From Bdellovibrio sp. ZAP7 (lineage in GTDB: Bacteria; Bacteroidota; Bacteroidia; Flavobacteriales; Flavobacteriaceae), in the NCBI GenBank assembly GCA_943324165.2, contig CALPKO020000122.1, forward strand, positions 1-5,577: a DNA stretch of 5,577 nt, given 5' to 3'. The notes under the pieces are model-generated. The model was not told the origin of the DNA and ran no database searches. It worked only from the letters and a program-made list of their open reading frames with translations. Both the position numbers and the translations under genes were made by a program. Shown one piece after another: positions 1 through 4,958 of this stretch (the first letter of the stretch is position 1; each line of letters begins with the position of its first letter).

Positions 1-264
1 AATTCCGGCTGCTGCACCAGTTGGATGATCACCACCAGGAAGAAAACTTTGACTATTTACGCTTGCTGGATTATTGAAAATTGCAAAATTTCCACTTGAA
101 GTTGAAGGCGCAAATGGAGGGAAAATTTGGTTATAGCCATTGCCATTAACATTGTATCCTACGTTATTACCTCCTTCAAAATCACCATTGATAAGCAGAT
201 TTTGAGCTTTTGCTGTATTAAAAGCAAGTAATAAAAGTAAAAAGGGTAGTAGATTTTTATTCAT
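1..264 (-). CDS. Secreted protein with signal peptide, N-terminal 88 residues only (partial)
   Basis: Reading the minus strand from the ATG at 264-262 gives 88 open codons that run off the window edge at position 1. The protein begins with a classical signal peptide: a short polar stretch (MNKN), a hydrophobic core at about residues 5-15 (LLPFLLLLLAF), and an Ala-Lys-Ala site at residues 18-20 that predicts cleavage before Gln21. The mature part starts QNLLINGDFEGG and is rich in Asn, Gly, Ser and Pro; near the visible end is GGDHPTG. In flavobacteria an NGDFE opening followed some 60 residues later by a GGDH motif is, as I remember, common at the start of large cell-surface or type IX-secreted proteins with beta-sandwich or adhesin domains. 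That family link is inference. The C-terminus, which would carry any type IX sorting domain, lies outside the window. Two further lines of support are the signal peptide and the A-rich sequence just before the ATG. It is transcribed divergently from folE. Confidence 0.85.
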   Translation of the reverse strand, partial: MNKNLLPFLLLLLAFNTAKAQNLLINGDFEGGNNVGYNVNGNGYNQIFPPFAPSTSSGNFAIFNNPASVNSQSFLPGGDHPTGAAAGI

Positions 265-285
265 TTTTAAGGCATTTTAAAGTGC

Positions 286-293
286 GAAAATTA
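286..293 (-). promoter_or_regulatory. Weak candidate -7 element for the minus-strand secreted-protein gene
   Basis: On the minus strand these bases read TAATTTTC, one base off the Bacteroidota -7 consensus TAnnTTTG, and lie 21 bases before the ATG at 264. I see no good TTTG -33 element at the expected distance, so this is only a weak candidate. It implies a very short leader. Confidence 0.25.
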
Positions 294-397
294 CAAATTT
301 TTAACTAATTGGTATCTTAAATTTAATATTATTTGGAAATTTTAACCTTCTTTGGTTTTATAATTTGTATCTATCGATTAGTTATACTTTTATTTTT

Positions 398-405
398 TAT
401 CTTTG
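398..405 (+). promoter_or_regulatory. Candidate folE promoter -7 element (TATCTTTG)
   Basis: TATCTTTG at 398-405 matches the Bacteroidota -7 consensus TAnnTTTG exactly. Transcription would start near 410-414, giving a leader of about 30 bases before the folE ATG. No TTTG stands at the usual 17-23 bp upstream. The nearest, at 364-367, is 30 bp away, so the -33 element is weak or absent. The orientation and position fit a promoter for folE and possibly for cysS. Confidence 0.5.
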
Positions 406-418
406 CACCATTATAAAA

Positions 419-445
419 ATGCCTTTTGATTCCTTACATTTATGA
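419..445 (+). other. Possible 8-codon leader ORF overlapping the folE start
   Basis: An ATG at 419 opens an eight-codon frame (MPFDSLHL) that ends at the TGA at 443-445. That stop overlaps the folE ATG at 442-444 in an ATGA arrangement, a geometry typical of translational coupling. It is preceded by an A-rich stretch (TATAAAA), as flavobacterial starts usually are, and would begin only a few bases after the predicted transcription start. Whether it is translated cannot be told from sequence alone; a chance ATG in a short leader is the simple alternative. Confidence 0.25.
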
Positions 446-1113
446 GTAATAACGAAGATTTTCAAGACGAAATTGGAGACAATCATATCGCGACAAATGC
501 GCAAAATCCTATAAAAAAGGACGCTTTTGTACTTTCTGATGAACAAAAAATAGCATCAATAAAGCACGATGTTCAAAATATTTTGAATACGCTCGGAATG
601 GATTTGAACGATGATAGCCTCCAAGGAACGCCAAATAGAGTAGCCAAAATGTTCGTGAAAGAACTGTTTAGTGGTTTGAATCCAAATAAAAAACCAAGTG
701 CTTCAACTTTTGAAAACAACTACAAGTATGGAGAAATGTTGGTTGAAAAAAACATTATCCTCTACTCTACTTGCGAGCACCATTTGTTGCCAATAATTGG
801 TCGTGCGCACGTAGCTTATATTTCAAGTGGGCGTGTAATCGGACTTTCTAAAATGAACAGAATTGTCGATTATTATGCCAAGAGACCTCAAGTGCAAGAA
901 CGTCTTACAATGCAAATCGTGCAAGAATTGCAAATCGCACTTGGAACCCAAGATGTGGCTTGTGTAATTGACGCAAAGCATTTGTGTGTAAATTCCAGAG
1001 GTATAAAAGACGTTGAAAGCAGCACAGTAACATCAGAATTTGGAGGAAAATTTAAAGACGAAAAAACCAAAAGAGAGTTTTTAGACTACATAAAGTTAGA
1101 AACGAAGTTTTAA
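442..1113 (+). CDS. folE: GTP cyclohydrolase I (FolE)
   Basis: This 223-residue protein converts GTP to 7,8-dihydroneopterin triphosphate, the first step of tetrahydrofolate (and pterin) synthesis in the cytoplasm. The family forms a toroidal homodecamer with zinc at each active site. The zinc ligands are visible: Cys111 and His114 in CEHHLLP (111-117), and Cys182 in HLCVNSRG (180-187). His113 and His180 match the catalytic histidines 112 and 179 of the E. coli enzyme, with numbering shifted by only one. Further signatures are GTPNRVAKM (62-70), GRAHVAYI (120-127), GLSKMNRIVDYYAKRPQVQE (134-153) and the STVTSEFGG segment (194-202). Length is normal. Residues 1-30 are a poorly conserved, charged leader, usual for this family. 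The ATG at 442 overlaps the stop of a tiny upstream ORF. cysS follows 102 bp downstream on the same strand. No sign of frameshift or transfer. Confidence 0.98.
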   Translation: MSNNEDFQDEIGDNHIATNAQNPIKKDAFVLSDEQKIASIKHDVQNILNTLGMDLNDDSLQGTPNRVAKMFVKELFSGLNPNKKPSASTFENNYKYGEMLVEKNIILYSTCEHHLLPIIGRAHVAYISSGRVIGLSKMNRIVDYYAKRPQVQERLTMQIVQELQIALGTQDVACVIDAKHLCVNSRGIKDVESSTVTSEFGGKFKDEKTKREFLDYIKLETKF

Positions 1114-1123
1114 AATATTTTTG

Positions 1124-1151
1124 ATTAAAAATCGACGATTTTTAATTTTTG
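1124..1151 (+). terminator. Palindrome after folE, possible weak terminator
   Basis: ATTAAAAATCG (1124-1134) and CGATTTTTAAT (1136-1146) are perfect inverted repeats around a single A, followed by four more T's up to 1150. As RNA the hairpin would have about 10 pairs and a GAC loop, but only one or two G-C pairs. It starts 11 bases after the folE stop. It may partly terminate transcription or process the folE-cysS message. Its weakness means read-through into cysS is likely. Because it is symmetric it could also act on the other strand, where no gene needs it. Confidence 0.4.
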
Positions 1152-1215
1152 ATTTAAAAAACGAACTTAGAAATCCTGCTTCTCGGTAAGAATTAGCATC
1201 AAAAAAAATAAAAAA

Positions 1216-2685
1216 ATGCTTTACAAAACAAACACACTCAAAATATACAATTCTCTTTCTGGCGAAAAAGAAATTTTCACACCAATTCACAGCGGAAATG
1301 TTGGTATGTATGTTTGTGGACCAACAGTTTACAGCAATGTGCATTTGGGAAATGTAAGAACTTTTATGTCTTTTGATATTATTTATCGCTATTTTTTGCA
1401 TTTGGGATACAAAGTGCGTTACGTTAGAAATATTACCGATGTCGGACATATTGTAGATGATGAAGATGACGGAGAAGACAAAATTGCAAAAAAAGCAAAA
1501 TTGGAACAACTCGAACCAATGGAAGTTGTGCAAAAATATACTGTTGATTTTCATGAAATTTTAAAACTTTTTAACCTGTTGTCGCCAAGTATTGAACCAA
1601 CTGCAACCGGACACATTATCGAGCAAATTGAAATTGTAAAAAAAATTATCGAAAAAGGTTTTGCTTACGAAGTAAATGGTTCCGTATATTTTGATGTAGT
1701 AAAATTCAACGAAACTCATAACTACGGAGTTTTGAGTGGTCGAAATATCGATGACATGCTCGCCAATACTAGAGATTTAGACGGTCAATCTGATAAAAAG
1801 AATTTTCAAGATTTTGCCCTTTGGAAAAAAGCCGAGTCGCAACATATCATGCGTTGGCCTTCGCCTTGGAGTGATGGCTTTCCGGGTTGGCACTTGGAAT
1901 GTACCGCTATGAGTACAAAATATTTAGGAAATCATTTTGACGTTCACGGTGGTGGAATGGATTTGAAATTCCCGCACCACGAATGTGAAATTGCTCAAAA
2001 CGAAGCTTGCACCGGTCAAACGCCAGTAAATTATTGGATGCATGCCAATATGTTGACTTTGAATGGCAAAAAAATGGCGAAATCTACCGGCAACAACATT
2101 TTACCACGCGAACTAATTACAGGTGAAAACAATATTTTAAGCAAATCGTTTTCAGCTTCTGTAGCTAGATTTTTTATGTTGCAAGCGCATTACCGTAGCA
2201 TTTTAGATTTTTCTGACGATGCCATTGTTGCTGCCGAGAAAGGTTATAATCGCTTATTGGAGTCTTTAAAAACACTGAAAGAAATAAATACTTCCGCAAT
2301 CTCAACGTTGGACATTCCGAAATGGAAAAACGATTGTTATGATGCTATGAACGACGATTTTAACACACCCATTTTAATCGCTCAATTATTTGAAGGAGTT
2401 CGTTTTATCAATTTATTAAAAGAAGAATCAGCAACGTTAAACAAAGAAGATTTAGCGGTTTTTTCTAAATTGATCAATAGTTTTGTTTTTGACGTTTTAG
2501 GTTTGGAAGATGAAAAAAAATCAGAAAGTAGCAACCTTAAAGTAGAAGGATTAGTCAATATGTTGATAAAGATGCGCAACGAAGCACGCGCCAACAAAAA
2601 CTTCGCCATGTCTGACGATATCCGCGACCAACTTTTGGCATTAGGCATTCAGTTGAAAGACGGAAAAGAAGGAACGAGTTTTTGA
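1216..2685 (+). CDS. cysS: Cysteinyl-tRNA synthetase (CysS)
   Basis: This 489-residue class I aminoacyl-tRNA synthetase attaches cysteine to tRNA-Cys in the cytoplasm. The HIGH motif appears as HLGN (43-46) in [17 protein letters not shown], and the KMSKS loop as KMAKS (286-290) in [10 protein letters not shown]. The four zinc ligands that select cysteine are all present: Cys34, Cys229 (in [10 protein letters not shown]), His254 (in FPHHECE) and Glu258. Their spacing matches E. coli Cys209/His234/Glu238. [10 protein letters not shown] (241-250) is also diagnostic. The C-terminal helical part (about 315-489) carries the DFNTP signature (381-385) and the [14 protein letters not shown] segment (465-478) that helps bind tRNA. 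An acidic then basic stretch at 81-97 ([17 protein letters not shown]) is a modest insert that I recall from Bacteroidota forms. Length is usual. The ATG follows a run of A's, the normal local start context. Essential housekeeping gene. Confidence 0.99.
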   Translation: MLYKTNTLKIYNSLSGEKEIFTPIHSGNVGMYVCGPTVYSNVHLGNVRTFMSFDIIYRYFLHLGYKVRYVRNITDVGHIVDDEDDGEDKIAKKAKLEQLEPMEVVQKYTVDFHEILKLFNLLSPSIEPTATGHIIEQIEIVKKIIEKGFAYEVNGSVYFDVVKFNETHNYGVLSGRNIDDMLANTRDLDGQSDKKNFQDFALWKKAESQHIMRWPSPWSDGFPGWHLECTAMSTKYLGNHFDVHGGGMDLKFPHHECEIAQNEACTGQTPVNYWMHANMLTLNGKKMAKSTGNNILPRELITGENNILSKSFSASVARFFMLQAHYRSILDFSDDAIVAAEKGYNRLLESLKTLKEINTSAISTLDIPKWKNDCYDAMNDDFNTPILIAQLFEGVRFINLLKEESATLNKEDLAVFSKLINSFVFDVLGLEDEKKSESSNLKVEGLVNMLIKMRNEARANKNFAMSDDIRDQLLALGIQLKDGKEGTSF

Positions 2686-2705
2686 TTAAAAGCAGGAAGT
2701 GTTCC

Positions 2706-2919
2706 GTTTTCAGTAATAGTGTTCAGTCTCAGTTTTCAGTTCAAAATTTCAAGTTTCAGGTTCGAAGTTGGAATCTTAAAATCTCAACTTAATTACCTGA
2801 AAATTCGCTTAAATAACCTGAAATTTCAAAACTTAAATCTAAAAACTGAACACTGCTAGCGCGACTGAAAACTGAAAACTAAAAACTAAAAACTGAACAC
2901 TGCGACCACGACTGAAAAC
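2706..2919. repeat. Long imperfect inverted repeat filling the cysS-yidD spacer
   Basis: Three blocks on the left pair in order with three on the right: GTTTTCAGT (2706-2714) with ACTGAAAAC (2911-2919); AGTGTTCAGT (2718-2727) with ACTGAACACT (2892-2901); AGTTTTCAGTT (2731-2741) with AACTGAAAACT (2870-2880). Each pair is a perfect reverse complement, so the region could fold as a long interrupted stem in RNA or as a cruciform. No T-run follows on either strand, so it does not look like a standard intrinsic terminator. It may protect the 3' end of the cysS message or simply be an insertion-derived repeat. Similar CTGAAAACT/CTGAACACT tracts are, as I recall, frequent between flavobacterial genes. 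Confidence 0.75.
2754..2823. repeat. Inner inverted and direct repeats (ACCTGAAA type)
   Basis: Inside the larger inverted repeat, TTTCAGGTT (2754-2762) is the exact reverse complement of AACCTGAAA (2815-2823). A second plus-strand ACCTGAAAA lies at 2795-2803, 21 bases before the equivalent bases of the first. Both plus-strand copies sit in a similar context, CTTAA followed a few bases later by ACCTGAAA. The element is therefore a nested stem with an alternative partner, made of a word (CCTGAAA) related to the outer CTGAAAA word. Confidence 0.6.
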
Positions 2920-2928
2920 TAAAAAAAA
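2839..2928 (+). repeat. Heptamer-based repeat: two 35-bp units with a 5-bp variable core
   Basis: Two copies of one unit lie 47 bp apart, at 2839-2873 and 2886-2920. Each has the same 18 bases (CTAAAAACTGAACACTGC), then five bases that differ (TAGCG at 2857-2861, GACCA at 2904-2908), then the same 12 bases (CGACTGAAAACT). Outside the core the copies are identical. The tract is built from seven-base words of the form CT(A/G)AA(A/C)A; five stand head to tail at 2865-2899. The 47-bp period equals five heptamers plus one 12-base interruption. The last word runs into an A-stretch that ends one base before the yidD TTG. A diverged copy of the pattern lies on the minus strand at 2706-2741. No protein is encoded here. 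Confidence 0.85.
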
Positions 2929-2929
2929 C

Positions 2930-3160
2930 TTGAAACCCACCACTCCACTTATTTATTTAGTAAAATTTTACCAAGTGGTAATTTCGCCTTTAACGCCTTC
3001 CGCGTGCCGGTTTGAGCCTACATGTTCTACTTATATGATTCAATCTTTACAAATTCATGGTTTGTTTCGTGGAAGTTATTTAGGAATAAAACGCATTTTG
3101 AGCTGCCACCCTTGGGGAAAAACTGGTTATGACCCTGTTCCTCCAAAAAAATTGAAATAA
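2930..3160 (+). CDS. yidD: Membrane protein insertion efficiency factor YidD
   Basis: This 76-residue protein belongs to the YidD family, small membrane-associated proteins that help YidC/Oxa1 insert inner-membrane proteins. The whole family signature is visible: [20 protein letters not shown] (13-32), CSTY (32-35), [20 protein letters not shown] (43-62) and GYDPVP (66-71). The three conserved cysteines are Cys26, Cys32 and Cys59. An amphipathic N-terminal helix (about 7-18) fits membrane association. Length is normal. The start is TTG at 2930: the next in-frame ATG is codon 36, inside the conserved core, so it cannot be the start. The frame stays open upstream to 2897, inside the repeat, with only CTG codons as other candidates. 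The original start may have been lost or altered when the repeat arrived. lgt follows 66 bp downstream, giving an envelope-biogenesis pair. Confidence 0.95.
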   Translation: MKPTTPLIYLVKFYQVVISPLTPSACRFEPTCSTYMIQSLQIHGLFRGSYLGIKRILSCHPWGKTGYDPVPPKKLK

Positions 3161-3164
3161 AAGA

Positions 3165-3196
3165 TTAACTTCAATTTTGAATTATCTTAACTTCAA
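3165..3196 (+). repeat. Direct repeat TTAACTTCAA, 22 bp apart, upstream of lgt
   Basis: TTAACTTCAA occurs at 3165-3174 and again at 3187-3196, a 22-bp step or about two helical turns. The copies flank the candidate -33 element at 3176-3179, so they could be a regulator's binding sites. Chance is a real alternative in sequence this AT-rich. Confidence 0.4.
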
Positions 3197-3209
3197 ATTT
3201 CTATTTTTA
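3176..3209 (+). promoter_or_regulatory. Candidate promoter for lgt and the pirin gene
   Basis: TTTG at 3176-3179 and TATTTTTA at 3202-3209 match the Bacteroidota -33 (TTTG) and -7 (TAnnTTTG) elements, the latter with one mismatch at the last base. The 22-bp spacing is within the usual 17-23 bp. Transcription would start around 3213-3217, leaving a leader of about 10-14 bases that contains the A-run before the lgt ATG. Confidence 0.5.
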
Positions 3210-3226
3210 CAAAAAAAATCAACACA

Positions 3227-4150
3227 ATGACACAGTCGCTCAATATGGTTTGGAATCCAACAGAAGGAATTGATTTAGGTTTTTTTATGATTCGGTTCTA
3301 CAGCCTTATGTTTGTAATCGCTTTTGGATTAGGATGGTACATTACCAAAAAAATATTTGACCGCGAAGGTGAACCAGTCGAAAAATTAGACAGTTTATTT
3401 ATTTATACCATTTTCGCCACACTTTTAGGAGCAAGATTGGGTCATGTTTTCTTCTACGATTGGAATTATTATAAAGACAATTTAGCCGAAATTTTACTAC
3501 CTTTTCGATTTGATCCGTTTGAATTTACGGGTTTTAGTGGTTTGGCAAGTCATGGTGCCGCTATTGCAATTATTATTACAATGTATTTTTTTAGTAAAAA
3601 AATCATGCAACGTCCAATACTTTGGGTTTTAGATCGCATAGTAATTCCGGTGGCGAGTGGTGCAATTTTTGTAAGACTAGGTAATTTTTTCAACTCAGAA
3701 ATTATTGGTCATGAAACCACTTCCCCTTTTGGAATTCGATTTTTGCACGACAAATTCAGCAAATCAGAAATTACAACAATGACTGGAATTCCCAATCCAA
3801 AAGAAGCTTATAGTGCCGTTGTGCATGATCCGAAATTTGCTTCCATTTTAGAAATGGTTCCTGCAAAACATCCCACACAATTGTACGAGGCCTTTTGTTA
3901 TATTTTTGTTTTTGCCATTCTTTTTTATGCTTATTGGAAAACCGATGCCCGACTTAAACAAGGATTTTTACTTGGATTGTTTTTAATTTTGCTATGGACC
4001 GTAAGGTTTTTTGTAGAATTTATAAAAGAGAGTCAAGGCGGTTTTGAAGGTGAAAATCCAATTTTATCTACAGGGCAATGGTTGAGTATTCCTTTCATTA
4101 TTGCTGGAATTGTGCTTGTGATTAGAGCAAAAAAAGTGCCAATCAATTAA
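3227..4150 (+). CDS. lgt: Prolipoprotein diacylglyceryl transferase (Lgt)
   Basis: This 307-residue inner-membrane enzyme transfers diacylglyceryl from phosphatidylglycerol to the lipobox cysteine of prolipoproteins, the first step of lipoprotein maturation. Seven or so hydrophobic segments are visible, at about 17-40, 56-76, 105-122, 131-150, 223-236, 246-262 and 284-300. The Lgt signature is RLGNFFNSEIIG (150-161). Key residues line up with E. coli: Tyr25 (Y26), His109 in SHG (H103), Arg150 (R143), Asn153 (N146), Glu158 (E151), Arg260 and Glu264 in RFFVEFIKE (R239, E243). HPTQLYE (215-221) is the other family hallmark. Between the signature and HPTQLYE the loop is about 12 residues longer than in E. 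coli, which I take as a Bacteroidota trait. The ATG at 3227 follows an A-rich leader. The pirin gene starts 11 bp after its stop, so the two are probably one transcript. Confidence 0.98.
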   Translation: MTQSLNMVWNPTEGIDLGFFMIRFYSLMFVIAFGLGWYITKKIFDREGEPVEKLDSLFIYTIFATLLGARLGHVFFYDWNYYKDNLAEILLPFRFDPFEFTGFSGLASHGAAIAIIITMYFFSKKIMQRPILWVLDRIVIPVASGAIFVRLGNFFNSEIIGHETTSPFGIRFLHDKFSKSEITTMTGIPNPKEAYSAVVHDPKFASILEMVPAKHPTQLYEAFCYIFVFAILFYAYWKTDARLKQGFLLGLFLILLWTVRFFVEFIKESQGGFEGENPILSTGQWLSIPFIIAGIVLVIRAKKVPIN

Positions 4151-4161
4151 AAGTTTTCAAT

Positions 4162-4878
4162 ATGAAAAATACAATTTTACACAAAGCCAATTCCAGAGGA
4201 CATGCTGACCATGGTTGGCTGAATGCTTATCATAGTTTTAGTTTCGCAAGTTGGTACAATCCAGAACGTGTGCAATTCGGCGTTTTAAGGGTTTTGAACG
4301 ACGACACTGTTGCAGCGGGAATGGGTTTTGGAACTCATCCTCACGACAATATGGAAATCATTACTATTCCATTAGAAGGTGATTTGGCGCACAAAGACAG
4401 CATGGGAAACGAAGCTACAATCAAAACTGGCGATGTGCAAGTAATGAGCGCGGGAACCGGCATTCAACACAGTGAGTTTAATCCAAACAAAGAGCAGCAA
4501 ACAAAATTATTTCAGATTTGGTTGTTTCCGAAATTAAGAAATGTAACACCTCGTTACCAACAGATTACTTTAGATGCGGCTTTACAGAAAAATGATTTCT
4601 CTCAAATTCTCTCTCCGAATGAAGAAGATGAAGGCGTTTGGATCCATCAAGATGCTTGGTTTTATTTAAGTGATTTTGATAAAGATTTTACAAAAATGTT
4701 ATCCTTAAAAAAAGAAGGAAACGGTTTTTATATCATGAACATTGAAGGAGAAATTGAAGTAAACGGAGAACAAATAGAAAAAAGAGACGCAATTGGAATT
4801 TGGGCAACTTCCGAGCTTGAAATCAAAGCGAATACGGCTGCTAAATTCTTAGTAATGGAAATTCCAATGGAGCTATAA
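4162..4878 (+). CDS. Pirin family protein (bicupin, YhhW/quercetinase-like)
   Basis: This 238-residue protein is a pirin, a two-domain cupin with one metal site in the N-terminal domain. The family opening is clear: RGHADHGWLNAYHSFSFASW (12-31). The metal ligands are His59 and His61 (GTHPHDNMEI, 57-66), His103 and Glu105 (GTGIQHSEFN, 98-107), with spacing like E. coli YhhW (His57, His59, His101, Glu103). The C-terminal cupin half (about 155-235) lacks metal ligands, as in that family. YhhW and human pirin open the flavonol quercetin in vitro with oxygen, but the physiological substrate of most bacterial pirins is unknown, so I give no specific function. No signal peptide: cytoplasmic. It starts 11 bp after lgt, suggesting co-transcription, though I see no functional link. 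A strong terminator follows. Length is usual and the fold is intact. Confidence 0.95.
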   Translation: MKNTILHKANSRGHADHGWLNAYHSFSFASWYNPERVQFGVLRVLNDDTVAAGMGFGTHPHDNMEIITIPLEGDLAHKDSMGNEATIKTGDVQVMSAGTGIQHSEFNPNKEQQTKLFQIWLFPKLRNVTPRYQQITLDAALQKNDFSQILSPNEEDEGVWIHQDAWFYLSDFDKDFTKMLSLKKEGNGFYIMNIEGEIEVNGEQIEKRDAIGIWATSELEIKANTAAKFLVMEIPMEL

Positions 4879-4906
4879 CACTCGCTAAAAAAAGTATATT
4901 TTAATT

Positions 4907-4957
4907 AAACTTAAGTCAATAACATTCCATTTGAATTTATTGGTTTAAGTTTTTTTT
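4907..4957 (+). terminator. Rho-independent terminator after the pirin gene
   Basis: AAACTTAAGTCAATAA (4907-4922) pairs with TTATTGGTTTAAGTTT (4937-4952) over 16 positions, two of them G-U. The stem continues past a bulged C with ATTC (4924-4927) against GAAT (4933-4936), closing a CATTT loop. Eight T's follow at 4950-4957. The G-U positions would be C-A mismatches in the minus-strand transcript, and the long T-run lies on the plus side. It is therefore built to end plus-strand (lgt-pirin) transcription, although in the minus-strand transcript a weaker version may also help end the convergent methyltransferase message. Confidence 0.85.
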
Positions 4958-4958
4958 A

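Larger units (their letters stand above)
269..425. repeat. 10-bp inverted repeat in the divergent leader regions
   Basis: AAGGCATTTT at 269-278 is the exact reverse complement of AAAATGCCTT at 416-425. Each copy lies just upstream of the start codon of one of the two divergent genes: 4 bases before the minus-strand ATG, and 16 bases before the folE ATG. The two starts therefore have mirror-image leaders. This could be a shared regulatory site, a remnant duplication, or chance in AT-rich DNA. The rest of 265-441 is AT-rich with no further gene. Confidence 0.4.

Noticed and set aside
888..1070. A 60-codon minus-strand frame within folE, and a similar one at 2382-2648 within cysS
   Set aside because: Both are antisense to conserved coding sequence and show no family features.
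1169..1199. A small hairpin before cysS (TTCT and AGAA with a CGGTA loop, closed by TGC and GCA) as a regulatory leader or T-box
   Set aside because: The stems are 3-4 bp with a bulge, no T-box or known riboswitch feature is present, and T-boxes are mainly a Firmicutes device.
1096..1554. A 152-codon minus-strand open frame over the 5' part of cysS
   Set aside because: It lies opposite conserved cysS sequence (including the HIGH motif), its protein is low-complexity and Phe/Ile/Asn-rich, and it has no recognisable motif; it is a shadow of cysS.
2671..2710. GGAAC (2671-2675) and GTTCC (2701-2705) followed by GTTTT as a cysS terminator
   Set aside because: The stem is only five or six pairs with a loop of over 20 bases, and the T-run is only four long; too weak to call.
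2839..2928. CRISPR array, suggested by a repeat with a variable core
   Set aside because: The variable part is only five bases, there are just two units, the repeat is made of simple heptamers, and no cas gene is present.
3170..3181. TTCAATTTTGAA as a terminator after yidD
   Set aside because: A five-pair AT stem with a two-base loop and no T-run; more likely part of the lgt promoter region.
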